A stretch of DNA of 64,000 bases from the NCBI RefSeq assembly GCF_008808095.1, contig NZ_CP023396.1, positions 2,993,501-3,057,500 of the forward strand, written 5' to 3'. The position numbers and the translations under genes were made by a program. Positions 27,271 to 35,996 of this stretch are shown piece after piece (the stretch's first letter is position 1; the number at the start of each line of letters is the position of its first letter). A model generated the notes under the pieces. It did no database searches and had not been told where the DNA came from. It was given only the letters and a program-made list of their open reading frames with translations. The stretch comes from Pseudoalteromonas ruthenica. Lineage in GTDB: Bacteria > Pseudomonadota > Gammaproteobacteria > Enterobacterales > Alteromonadaceae.

Positions 27271-27671
27271 TGAAAGCATTATACTTGGCTATCATGGCAC
27301 TGATTACATTTAGTTGTGCCGCTAATTCCAGTAATACAAAGCTCCCTTGCGAAGATGCCACCAACAGTCTTGAACTCGAGCAATGCATAGCGCAGAAAAA
27401 AGACGAGTCCGAACACCGCCTAACAAACAAGTTAAGGCTTTTACGGGAGCAAATTCAGGTGGCTTATGCTGCAGAGGCTGAATTAGGTAACACATTAATC
27501 GACCAAGTAGAAAAAACTCAATTGGCATGGAGCGATTTTAAGGCTCAAAGTTGTCAACTTGAGGCATTCGAGATTGAGCAAGGCACAAGTGCGTATGAGA
27601 CCGCTATAAATAATTGTGAGTTGCGTATGAACCAAACTAGGATAAAGACTCTTTCCCAGATACTGAATTAG
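27270..27671 (+). CDS. LprI/DUF1311-like putative lipoprotein
   Basis: 133 residues. A short signal sequence ends at a lipobox-like ITFSC (lipid on C16). The mature part has four further Cys (C28, C39, C93 and C110 approximately) in the spacing seen in the DUF1311 family, whose members include lysozyme inhibitor LprI: TNSLELEQCIAQK...RLTNKL and LAWSDFKAQSCQLEA. A role in the envelope, perhaps blocking host or competitor lysozymes, follows from the family only. GGAGG with 8 bases to the ATG is a strong ribosome-binding site. The tandem repeat array begins 14 bp after the stop. Confidence 0.72.
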   Translation: MKALYLAIMALITFSCAANSSNTKLPCEDATNSLELEQCIAQKKDESEHRLTNKLRLLREQIQVAYAAEAELGNTLIDQVEKTQLAWSDFKAQSCQLEAFEIEQGTSAYETAINNCELRMNQTRIKTLSQILN

Positions 27672-27684
27672 CCCTTTGGAGTAG

Positions 27685-28340
27685 CAAGGCTGAAGCCTTG
27701 CCTACAGAGTAAACTCTCCCTGCAGGTTGGGCTTTAGCCTAACCACATGTGACAAACACATTTGTGTTCTCAGCCCAGAAATCTGGAATGTATTTGTCGG
27801 TCGCAATCACAAGGCTGAGGGCCTTGCCTACAGAGTGACCTCTCCCTGTAGGTTGGGCTTTAGCCTAACCGTTATGTGACAAACACATTTGTGTTCTCAG
27901 CCCAGAAATCTGGAATGTATTTGTCGGTCGCAATCACAAGGCTGAGGGCCTTGCCAATAGAGTAACCTCTCCCTGTAGGTTGGGCTTTAGCCTAACCATA
28001 TGTGACAAACACATTTGTGTTCTCAGCCCAGAAATCTGGAATGTATTTGTCGGTCGCAATCACAAGGCTGAGGGCCTTGCCTACAGAGTGACCTCCCCTG
28101 TAGGTTGGGCTTTAGCCTAACCATATGTGACGAACACATTTGTGTTCTCAGCCCAGAAGTCTGGAATGTATTTGTCGGTCGCAATCGCAAGACTGAAGGC
28201 CTTGCCAATAGATTAACCTCCCCCGTAGGTTGGGCTTTAGCCTAACCGTTATGTGAAAAACACGTTTGAACGCTAAAGCCCAAATTTTGATGAATATGAC
28301 CACCTTTGTCGATTACAAGGCCAAAGCTTTGCCTACAAGG
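27685..28340. repeat. Tandem array 1 of REP/BIME-like palindromic units, period about 125 bp
   Basis: The 20-mer GGTTGGGCTTTAGCCTAACC occurs exactly at 27725, 27851, 27978, 28103 and 28228 (spacings 126, 127, 125, 125). Each copy is preceded by an inverted partner of the type CAAGGCTGAAGCCTTGCCTA; the partners are less conserved in the later units. Partner and 20-mer can pair with each other over roughly 18-20 positions, and each is itself palindromic. Spacers of about 65 bp also keep two short dyads, AACACATTTGTGTT and CCAGAAATCTGG. A degenerate half unit ends the array near 28340. No coding frame in it is credible. Confidence 0.9.
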
Positions 28341-28388
28341 TACGCAATACACTCATCTCAATTATGATACGAGTGAGATACAACCTAG

Positions 28389-29477
28389 TTAAAAGCTGTA
28401 TATTCGCAGAGTATTATCGTCATAACTAAAGTATGCCAGCTCCCGCTTTGTTGGGTGAAGGCTGAGACGACCAGATCCAAAAGTAAGCTCACTCAGCTTA
28501 ACAAACTGTCTATCGCGATCCTGCTGATAGAGTGCAGTGTCGAACTCCTCTCCCTTGCGCTCGGTTAACACAGCATATTTACCATCACTAGAAAAGTTAT
28601 GCCGACTGAGAGTGTCAATGACTTCATCAGCGTTGCTTCGATATACTTTCTGCGCAGTGGCGCTATTTCCTTCCCATACAAGCCTGTAGAGCGTTTTGCC
28701 GCTAAGTAGCCAAACATTGTTCCATTTGCCTAAGCTGATATCATTCCCAAATTCCAGTTGTTGCTTTAATAGCGTATTGGTTTTGTAATTCCAAAAGCGC
28801 ACTGTATCGCCTACGATGTATGCAATGATAGATTCTGCTTCATTCAGAATAATATGTGTCCGCACTTTCCCTCTAACTTCGATGTCATTGATCGTTTGGG
28901 CATCAGCTAACTTCCACACTCTAAGCAAAGTTTTATCACTTAACCATGTTGATACTTCACGTTGCATCGATAGCACTTCATATTCCATATTGAAGTCATC
29001 GCTGGGGTGAACTCCCGATACATTAAGCATTCTAGCTGCTGCATCCAAGGAGTTAATGCTCAACAATTCATAATTACCTGAAAGTACGTAGCGGCCTGAG
29101 CGACTGACATCGAGATCATAACCTAAAGCAGGCTCAGCCTGACTAATAGATAACAACTCTCCATTACCCAACAATTTGTACAGTTGCAAGCCCGCAAAAA
29201 AATACAAGGCTTCATCAGTGTAAGCCATTCTTTGCTCATCTATTGCTGGCGTTAAAGCGAGTGTCTTTACACTTCCATCAGAAGCGACAACAAAGGCCTC
29301 TCTTCGCACAAAAGAGGACAACAGCAAAGCCCCTCCGTTCGGGCTGTACCCTAAATAAGACACCTTTGCATCCAAAGTTTTAGGCATCGCAATTTCATGC
29401 TTAATTGTAAGCTGACCTGCCGAGAGACCAAATGAGAAAAAGCATAAAATAAGAGCTAGGAATAAGGGGTTCATCAT
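28389..29477 (-). CDS. Secreted WD40/beta-propeller-like protein of unknown function
   Basis: About 362 residues from the ATG at 29477. A signal peptide (MNPLFLALILCFFSFGLSAG) leads into some seven repeating beta-rich segments, for example YLGYSPNGGALLLSS, LDVSRSGRYVLSGNYEL, HNFSSDGKYAVLTERKG and LSLHPTKRELAYFSYDD. The 'SPNG', 'SRSG', 'SSDG' turns are typical of propeller blades. No catalytic motif is visible, so it probably binds partners in the periplasm. The frame extends to 29579, but that extension is not conserved-looking and lacks a signal peptide start. A 59-codon ORF ends at its start codon. The gene sits directly after repeat array 1. Confidence 0.65.
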   Translation of the reverse strand: MMNPLFLALILCFFSFGLSAGQLTIKHEIAMPKTLDAKVSYLGYSPNGGALLLSSFVRREAFVVASDGSVKTLALTPAIDEQRMAYTDEALYFFAGLQLYKLLGNGELLSISQAEPALGYDLDVSRSGRYVLSGNYELLSINSLDAAARMLNVSGVHPSDDFNMEYEVLSMQREVSTWLSDKTLLRVWKLADAQTINDIEVRGKVRTHIILNEAESIIAYIVGDTVRFWNYKTNTLLKQQLEFGNDISLGKWNNVWLLSGKTLYRLVWEGNSATAQKVYRSNADEVIDTLSRHNFSSDGKYAVLTERKGEEFDTALYQQDRDRQFVKLSELTFGSGRLSLHPTKRELAYFSYDDNTLRIYSF

Positions 29478-29653
29478 GCAGCTACAAGCCCGTAGTAATA
29501 GATCATAAAGTCTGAAAAGGTAAGTGATCGTTGAGGGGTAACCGAATGTAATGGCAGCTTTCCTTTCGACATACCCCATGTCGCAACATGTAACTCGATC
29601 GCCTTGTTCTCATACTGCGCTAATTCATCAAAGGAAAAACAAAAAGTTAGCAT
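29474..29653 (-). CDS. Candidate 59-residue ORF overlapping the propeller gene start
   Basis: ATG at 29653 (a TTG at 29659 is also in frame). The product begins MLTFCFSFDELAQYENKAIE and ends FMIYYYGLVAA. Its TGA lies inside the ATGATGA at the start of the propeller gene, a pattern of coupled translation. No family is recognised and the ribosome-binding site is weak. It could be a remnant of a larger gene. Confidence 0.3.
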   Translation of the reverse strand: MLTFCFSFDELAQYENKAIELHVATWGMSKGKLPLHSVTPQRSLTFSDFMIYYYGLVAA

Positions 29654-29659
29654 AACCAA

Positions 29660-29992
29660 GCTATTAACGCATTAGCAGGAGTTGCAGAAGTAATGAGCTT
29701 ATAGCATCCGTATTTGCACCTCTATTCCTAGTATATGATCATGCTAAATATGGCTGGGCTAAAGACTGACCTACAACTAAGTTACCATTTTTTTATAAGC
29801 ATCAATGTATCAGCCTAACCTCTCTGCATCGACATGGATACACGGAAAATAAGGTTTAAGGTATTCTGTAAATAGCGAATAGAAACACCGCGCTTCAACC
29901 TAACTGAAAAAACACCATACCTTTGGCCTTTAATGGGAATTGTTGTAGAGTCATAACTCCCACCATGGAGAACAAGATATACAAGGATAAGT
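29660..29992. other. Intergenic region upstream of the signal-peptidase-like gene
   Basis: 333 bp separate the divergent small ORF and the lepB-like gene. It holds one dispersed REP-like copy (29752-29775) and otherwise AT-rich DNA. No tRNA, convincing promoter or conserved coding frame was seen. Confidence 0.5.
29752..29775. repeat. Dispersed REP-like palindrome, diverged copy, inverted orientation
   Basis: GGCTGGGCTAAAGACTGACCTA reads, on the minus strand, TAGGTCAGTCTTTAGCCCAGCC, which resembles the GTAGGTTGGGCTTTAGCC core of the two arrays. The stem is only partly preserved. Confidence 0.5.
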
Positions 29993-30907
29993 ATGACAAC
30001 TGAAAAACAGCTATGGAAACCAAATACTTGGGTTTCAGTCATTTTAGGTGTTTTTATGCAACCTTTCGCGTTCCTTTATGTTAATAGAGGACGGTTATTT
30101 TTCGCATATTTGGACCTTTTTGCACTGGTCGCTCTATTAGGCCCCAAGCTGACACCTTTTTTACCTAGCTACATCGATCTCGCATTTTTATTACTTATAT
30201 TGATGTTCATCCACACTCTTTGGCTCGCAAAAAACTATGACAGCAACCAACCCCGTAGTTGGTATGCTAACTGGTGGATATCGCTGTTAGGTTTCATCCT
30301 ATTTCTGGTACTTATATTGTTTACGCGAATCAATGCCTTTGAATTGTTTGCTGCACCATCCTCTTCGATGAGCCCTACGTTAACGCCTAATAGCGTAGTG
30401 GTGGTAAATAAGCTCGGTTATGAAAATCATCGCTTAGCGGGCATTCAACTAAAAAAAGAATCCCCTTCCAAAAGGCCTCTGCGAGGTGGTCTTATTGTCT
30501 TTCAGTTCCCAGAGCAGCTCAGTATCAACTACATAAGTCGCGTTGTTGGCCTACCCGGGGATACAATAGCGCTGAAGGGCAAGCAAGTATTCATTCAACC
30601 CGCGTGCGATACGCTTGATGCTCAATGTGCACCTATGCGAGCTCTGCCTCAAATTGAGCAAGGCGCAATAAGCGAGCCGCCGTATCAGGGTTATTCAGAG
30701 TCGATAGAGGAACACACTTATAATATCTGGCTAAACAAACATGCTTCCCCACGAACTGAGCGATATTATCAAGGAAAATCAAAGTGGAAAGTGCCGGATA
30801 ATCACTACTTTGTGCTCGGAGATAACCGTGATAATAGCTTAGATAGCCGCTATTGGGGCTTCGTTCCGGTAGACAACATCATAGGTGAGGTAGCATTGAG
30901 CTGGTAG
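29993..30907 (+). CDS. Signal peptidase I homologue lacking the catalytic lysine
   Basis: 304 residues. Four N-terminal membrane segments (about 13-30, 36-50, 60-80, 93-112) precede an S26 peptidase domain. Box B has the nucleophile S125 in PSSSMSPTL. Box D reads NYISRVVGLPGD: S182 stands where the general-base Lys (YIKR in E. coli LepB) is expected. Box E is intact (VLGDNRDNSLDSRYWGFV). Two Cys (about 205 and 212) may form a disulfide, as in periplasmic LepB insertions. Lacking the Lys, it may be inactive, use another base, or act as a specialised peptidase. It is unlikely to be the housekeeping LepB, which is normally next to rnc-era. It lies between the two repeat arrays. Confidence 0.85.
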   Translation: MTTEKQLWKPNTWVSVILGVFMQPFAFLYVNRGRLFFAYLDLFALVALLGPKLTPFLPSYIDLAFLLLILMFIHTLWLAKNYDSNQPRSWYANWWISLLGFILFLVLILFTRINAFELFAAPSSSMSPTLTPNSVVVVNKLGYENHRLAGIQLKKESPSKRPLRGGLIVFQFPEQLSINYISRVVGLPGDTIALKGKQVFIQPACDTLDAQCAPMRALPQIEQGAISEPPYQGYSESIEEHTYNIWLNKHASPRTERYYQGKSKWKVPDNHYFVLGDNRDNSLDSRYWGFVPVDNIIGEVALSW

Positions 30908-31020
30908 ACGCTCTCATTGCGACGCAATGATATCAAGAGGAGTGAGTGAGTATAGATTCACAGATACAGTTGAATTTCACTACACTGTGAATAATTGGTT
31001 GTGACTAGGCACTGCCTCTT

Positions 31021-31396
31021 GAATATGACCACCCTCGGCGGTTGCAAGGCTAAAGCCTTGCCTACAACATCACCATTTGGGTTCAGTTTTATCCTACCAC
31101 ATCAGCCCCTATAGGTTGGGCTTTAGCCTAACCATGTGTGAGAAACATATAAAAACACAGTTGTGGCTAGGTACTGGCCTCTGGGATATGACCGTCTTTG
31201 GCGGTTGCAAGGCTGAAGCCTTGCCTACAACATCAGGCCCTGTGGGTTGGGCTTTAGCCTAACCATGTGTGAGAAACATATAAAAAACACGGTTGTGGCT
31301 AGGTACTGGCCTCTGGAATGTGACCGCCTTTGGCAGTTGCAAGGCTAAAGCCTTGCCTACGATCTTGGTCCCTGTGGGTTGGGCTTTAGCCTAACC
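31021..31396. repeat. Tandem array 2 of the same REP/BIME-like family, period about 131 bp
   Basis: The exact 20-mer of array 1 (GGTTGGGCTTTAGCCTAACC) occurs at 31114, 31245 and 31377 (spacings 131 and 132), each preceded by CAAGGCTAAAGCCTTGCCTA or a one-base variant. The spacer differs from that of array 1 and contains CATGTGTGAGAAACATATAA and GGCTAGGTACTGGCCTCT. It begins with a fragment like the last half unit of array 1, so the two arrays share ancestry. It fills most of the 567 bp (30908-31474) between the lepB-like gene and tuf; 30908-31020 holds nothing recognisable. Confidence 0.9.
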
Positions 31397-31422
31397 TACA
31401 ACAACACCCGAATTTCAGGCAT

Positions 31423-31453
31423 AAAAAAAGGTCGCCTAAGCGACCTCTTTTTT
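31423..31453 (-). terminator. Rho-independent terminator of tuf
   Basis: A perfect 7-bp stem (AGGTCGC / GCGACCT, 31429-31446) with a 4-base loop has an A-run on its left, which gives a U-tract to the leftward transcript, and a T-run on its right. It lies 22-46 bp after the tuf stop. Confidence 0.93.
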
Positions 31454-31474
31454 AGCGTTTAGCTATATCATTGA

Positions 31475-32659
31475 TTACTCAACGATAGAAGCTACAACAC
31501 CAGCACCAACTGTACGGCCACCTTCACGGATTGCGAAGCGTAGACCTTCATCCATCGCGATTGGGCAGATTAGCTCTACTACCATCTTGATGTTGTCACC
31601 TGGCATTACCATTTCTACGCCTTCTGGTAGCTGGATGTCACCAGTTACGTCAGTTGTACGGAAGTAGAACTGTGGACGGTAGCCTTTGAAGAATGGCGTG
31701 TGACGACCACCTTCATCTTTAGACAGTACGTATACTTCTGCTTCGAACTTCGTGTGCGGAGTGATTGTGCCTGGAGCTGCTAGTACTTGACCACGCTCTA
31801 CTTCGTCACGCTTAGTACCACGTAGTAGGGCACCAATGTTCTCACCTGCACGGCCTTCGTCTAGAAGCTTACGGAACATCTCAACACCTGTACACGTTGT
31901 CTTCGTAGTTTCTTTGATACCTACGATTTCAACTTCGTCGTTCACGTTGATGATACCCGCTTCTACACGACCAGTTACTACTGTACCACGACCCTGGATT
32001 GAGAATACGTCTTCGATAGGCATGATGAATGGCTTATCGATGTCACGCTCTGGCTCTGGGATGTAAGAATCTAGTGCTTCTGCAAGCTCTACAATCTTGT
32101 CTTCCCACTCTTTCTCGCCTTCTAGCGCTTTAAGAGCTGAACCTTGGATTAGTGGTAGGTCGTCACCTGGGAAGTCGTACTCTGAAAGTAGTTCACGTAC
32201 TTCCATTTCTACTAGCTCTAGTAGCTCTTCGTCATCAACCATGTCACATTTGTTCATGAATACGATGATGTAAGGTACGCCAACCTGACGAGATAGTAGG
32301 ATGTGCTCACGTGTTTGTGGCATAGGACCGTCAGTAGCCGCAACTACTAGGATCGCGCCGTCCATCTGTGCAGCACCTGTGATCATGTTTTTAACGTAGT
32401 CAGCGTGTCCTGGACAGTCAACGTGTGCATAGTGACGTGTCGGAGTGTCGTACTCTACGTGTGAAGTTGCGATTGTGATACCACGCTCACGCTCTTCTGG
32501 AGCGTTATCGATTTGTGCGAAATCACGTGCTACACCACCGTATACTTTTGCTAGTACGTTAGTGATCGCTGCAGTTAGAGTTGTTTTACCGTGGTCAACG
32601 TGGCCGATTGTACCTACGTTTACGTGCGGTTTCGAACGTTCAAACTTTTCTTTTGCCAT
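31475..32659 (-). CDS. tuf: Elongation factor Tu
   Basis: 394 residues. G-domain motifs [16 protein letters not shown] and NKCDMVD are intact, followed by beta-barrel domains 2 and 3 with the usual C-terminus. EF-Tu brings aminoacyl-tRNA to the ribosome. The start at 32659 ([14 protein letters not shown]) is the conserved one; the frame extends two codons further. It is the last gene of the str operon. Many gammaproteobacteria have a second tuf near secE, but here the tRNA-Trp gene occupies that place. Confidence 0.98.
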   Translation of the reverse strand: MAKEKFERSKPHVNVGTIGHVDHGKTTLTAAITNVLAKVYGGVARDFAQIDNAPEERERGITIATSHVEYDTPTRHYAHVDCPGHADYVKNMITGAAQMDGAILVVAATDGPMPQTREHILLSRQVGVPYIIVFMNKCDMVDDEELLELVEMEVRELLSEYDFPGDDLPLIQGSALKALEGEKEWEDKIVELAEALDSYIPEPERDIDKPFIMPIEDVFSIQGRGTVVTGRVEAGIINVNDEVEIVGIKETTKTTCTGVEMFRKLLDEGRAGENIGALLRGTKRDEVERGQVLAAPGTITPHTKFEAEVYVLSKDEGGRHTPFFKGYRPQFYFRTTDVTGDIQLPEGVEMVMPGDNIKMVVELICPIAMDEGLRFAIREGGRTVGAGVVASIVE

Positions 32660-32716
32660 TTTCAAAATTCCTATAAAGAAATTAAAGTCCGACCCGAAGA
32701 TCGGACCGAACTCAAA

Positions 32717-34834
32717 TTACTTAACAGCGCGAGCTGCAATAATTCCATCAGCTACATTTTTAGCCGCTTCTGCGTACTTGAGGAATTCCATCGAGTACGA
32801 GGCACGACCTTGTGTAGCTGATCGTAAGTCAGTTGCATAACCGAACATTTCTGAAAGTGGTACTTCGGCGTTCACTTGTTTTAAGCCGCCTGGTGCCTCT
32901 TCCATTCCTTCGATCATACCGCGACGACGGTTTAGGTCGCCTACAACATCACCCATGTTTGCTTCAGGAGTGATCACTTCTACCTTCATGATAGGCTCTA
33001 ACAACACGGGGTTCGCTTCAAGCGCGCCGTTACGCATTGCCATTGCACCTGCGATCTTAAAGGCCATTTCGTTGGAGTCGACATCGTGGAACGAGCCATC
33101 GAATAACGTCGCTTTAACGCCCAGAAGCGGATAACCAGCAAGAACACCTTGCTCCATCTGCTCGTGGAGACCTTTTTCTACCGCTGGAATATATTCCTTC
33201 GGTACAGTACCACCAACGATTTCGTTAACGAACTCGAATGTTGGTGCTTCTTCATCGCTAATATCAAGCGGTTCAAGTTTGACCCAAACATGACCATATT
33301 GGCCACGACCACCCGATTGACGAACAAACTTACCCTCAACCTTAACGGCTGAACGAATCGCCTCACGGTAGGCAACCTGAGGTTTACCAACGTTACATTC
33401 AACTTTGAATTCACGCTTCATACGGTCGACGATAATATCGAGGTGTAATTCACCCATACCAGAGATAATAGTCTGGCCAGATTCTTCGTCTGTTTGTACG
33501 CGGAAAGAAGGATCTTCTGCCGCTAGTTTACCTAGCGCGATACCCATCTTTTCTTGGTCTGCCTTGGTTTTTGGCTCTACCGCAACAGAGATCACCGGCT
33601 CTGGGAATTCCATACGCTCTAGCGTAATGATTGCATTCCCGTCACACAGGGTATCACCTGTTGTTACGTCTTTGAGACCAATCGCAGCGGCGATATCGCC
33701 GGCACGAACTTCTTTGATCTCTTCACGTGAGTTTGAGTGCATCTGGACGATACGACCGAAGCGCTCACGCTTTGATTTAACTGGGTTATATACCGTGTCA
33801 CCCTGGGCAACTGTGCCTGAGTACACACGGAAGAAGGTTAGCGTGCCTACAAACGGGTCGGTAGCAATTTTAAAGGCCAATGCTGAGAAAGGCGCTTTGT
33901 CATCTGCTGGACGCGTGTCTTCAGTCTCGCCATCATCAAGAACACCTTGAATCGGTTTAACTTCGGTAGGTGAAGGCATATATTCAATCACGGCATCAAG
34001 CATCGCTTGCACGCCTTTGTTCTTGAACGCACTGCCGCAACTCATCAGCACAATTTCGTTGCTTAGAGTGCGAGCACGAAGGCCTTGCTTGATCTCAGCT
34101 TCGCTGAGCTCACCTTCTTCTAAATATTTGTCCATTAGCTCTTCATTGGCCTCAGCCGCCGCTTCCACAAGAAGTGAGCGGTATTCTTCGGCTTGGTCTT
34201 GAAGCTCTGCCGGGATCTCCTCAAATGTAAATGACATCCCCTGGTCCGCTTCGTTCCAGTTGATGGCTTTCATCTTGATAAGATCAATTACACCTTTAAA
34301 GTCTTCTTCAGCACCAATAGGCAGCTGAATCGGAACAGGAGTTGCACCCAGACGGGTTTTCACCTGATCTACAACCGACAAAAAGTCGGCGCCAATACGG
34401 TCCATTTTATTTACGAAGATCATACGTGGAACTTCGTATTTATTGGCCTGACGCCAGACTGTTTCTGTCTGTGGCTGTACACCTGATGAAGCACAAAGCA
34501 CGACAACAGCACCATCAAGTACACGCAGTGAACGCTCAACTTCAATGGTGAAGTCTACGTGCCCTGGGGTATCGATGATATTGATGCGATGGTCGTCAAA
34601 TTGCGCGTCCATCCCTTTCCAGAAACAAGTGGTCGCAGCAGACGTGATAGTAATACCACGCTCCTGCTCTTGCTCCATCCAGTCCATAGTTGCAGCACCA
34701 TCGTGTACCTCACCAATTTTGTGAGATAGGCCCGTGTAAAAAAGTACACGTTCCGTCGTGGTGGTTTTACCTGCATCTACGTGAGCACAAATACCGATAT
34801 TGCGGTAGCGCTCAATTGGAGTTGTACGTGCCAT
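32717..34834 (-). CDS. fusA: Elongation factor G
   Basis: 705 residues, full length. GTPase motifs [23 protein letters not shown] and NKMDRIGAD are present, followed by domains II-V of canonical EF-G, including [13 protein letters not shown]. It catalyses translocation on the ribosome. It lies 27 bp after rpsG and 57 bp before tuf, the classical str order. Confidence 0.98.
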   Translation of the reverse strand: MARTTPIERYRNIGICAHVDAGKTTTTERVLFYTGLSHKIGEVHDGAATMDWMEQEQERGITITSAATTCFWKGMDAQFDDHRINIIDTPGHVDFTIEVERSLRVLDGAVVVLCASSGVQPQTETVWRQANKYEVPRMIFVNKMDRIGADFLSVVDQVKTRLGATPVPIQLPIGAEEDFKGVIDLIKMKAINWNEADQGMSFTFEEIPAELQDQAEEYRSLLVEAAAEANEELMDKYLEEGELSEAEIKQGLRARTLSNEIVLMSCGSAFKNKGVQAMLDAVIEYMPSPTEVKPIQGVLDDGETEDTRPADDKAPFSALAFKIATDPFVGTLTFFRVYSGTVAQGDTVYNPVKSKRERFGRIVQMHSNSREEIKEVRAGDIAAAIGLKDVTTGDTLCDGNAIITLERMEFPEPVISVAVEPKTKADQEKMGIALGKLAAEDPSFRVQTDEESGQTIISGMGELHLDIIVDRMKREFKVECNVGKPQVAYREAIRSAVKVEGKFVRQSGGRGQYGHVWVKLEPLDISDEEAPTFEFVNEIVGGTVPKEYIPAVEKGLHEQMEQGVLAGYPLLGVKATLFDGSFHDVDSNEMAFKIAGAMAMRNGALEANPVLLEPIMKVEVITPEANMGDVVGDLNRRRGMIEGMEEAPGGLKQVNAEVPLSEMFGYATDLRSATQGRASYSMEFLKYAEAAKNVADGIIAARAVK

Positions 34835-34861
34835 ATAATCCTCTTAAAGGTTAAGGACAGA

Positions 34862-35350
<489 letters not shown>

Positions 35351-35430
35351 TCAGGTCTGTTTTTTGAACAGATTCCCAAAACTAATATTTAATTAAAACT
35401 TAAGTGCTTGGCCTTACTAACGGAGAACCA

Positions 35431-35805
35431 TTAGCCCTTAGGACGTTTTGCACCGTACTTAGAACGACCTTGTTTACGGTCATTTACGCCGGCACAGTCA
35501 AGTGCACCGCGAACAGTGTGGAAACGTACACCAGGTAAGTCTTTAACACGACCACCACGGATAAGAATTACACTGTGCTCTTGAAGGTTGTGGCCTTCAC
35601 CACCGATGTAAGATGTTACTTCGAAACCGTTTGTTAAACGTACACGGGCTACTTTACGTAGAGCCGAGTTTGGTTTCTTAGGAGTAGTGGTATATACACG
35701 AGTACATACACCACGCTTTTGTGGACATGCCTTAAGCGCGGCTGAGTTACTAGTTGTAACCTTGCTGCGACGTGGCTTGCGCACTAGCTGGTTAATAGTT
35801 GCCAT
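35431..35805 (-). CDS. rpsL: 30S ribosomal protein S12
   Basis: 124 residues, start [12 protein letters not shown]. The decoding-centre loops [16 protein letters not shown] and [17 protein letters not shown] carry the usual residues: Lys in the PKKPN loop and in the RVKDLPG loop, the positions that alter streptomycin response when changed. First gene of the str operon. The ATG at 35805 follows AGGAGCTATTTG. Confidence 0.98.
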   Translation of the reverse strand: MATINQLVRKPRRSKVTTSNSAALKACPQKRGVCTRVYTTTPKKPNSALRKVARVRLTNGFEVTSYIGGEGHNLQEHSVILIRGGRVKDLPGVRFHTVRGALDCAGVNDRKQGRSKYGAKRPKG

Positions 35806-35903
35806 CAAATAGCTCCTGATGAAAAATTAAAGTTACTACTGAAATTAAAAATTCCGCCCAATTTACACACTGCGATAACACCAGCGAGTAAAAGGGTGGC
35901 GGA

Positions 35904-35932
35904 ATTTTAATGAGCAAAGTTTAGCCTGTCAA
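35904..35932 (-). promoter_or_regulatory. Sigma-70 promoter of the str operon (rpsL-rpsG-fusA-tuf)
   Basis: Reading leftward: TTGACA (35927-35932), a 17-base spacer, TAAAAT (35904-35909), then a GC-rich discriminator (TCCGCCACCC), the type inhibited by ppGpp. The rpsL start is about 100 bp downstream. Confidence 0.85.
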
Positions 35933-35940
35933 CCAAAACA

Positions 35941-35973
35941 ACGCCGAGAGCGGTATTATACCGCCCTCAGCGT
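35941..35973 (-). terminator. Terminator of the rpoBC operon
   Basis: Inverted repeat with 13 of 15 pairs (arms 35941-35955 and 35959-35973) and a 3-base loop. The leftward transcript then runs into TTGTTTTGG. It sits 24 bp after the rpoC stop and just upstream of the str promoter. Confidence 0.8.
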
Positions 35974-35996
35974 GACTTAATTATGAAATTAAGCGG

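Noticed and set aside
28023..28208. 61-codon ORF inside repeat array 1 (minus strand)
   Set aside because: It is a translation of the repeat unit itself, repeated with the unit, with no ribosome-binding site.
27685..28340. CRISPR array
   Set aside because: The repeats are regular, but the unit is about 125 bp and the 'spacers' are near-identical. Unique spacers of 30-40 bp and cas genes are absent.
28389..29477. Dipeptidyl-peptidase or TolB protein
   Set aside because: Blade-like repeats are present, but there is no alpha/beta-hydrolase domain and no TolB N-terminal domain or pal neighbour.
29815..30042. 75-codon ORF upstream of and overlapping the lepB-like gene
   Set aside because: It covers the start region of the signal-peptidase-like gene, has no good start site and no recognisable domain; probably the complement of a control region.
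31077..31262. 61-codon ORF inside repeat array 2
   Set aside because: Open only because of the repeat sequence; no coding features.
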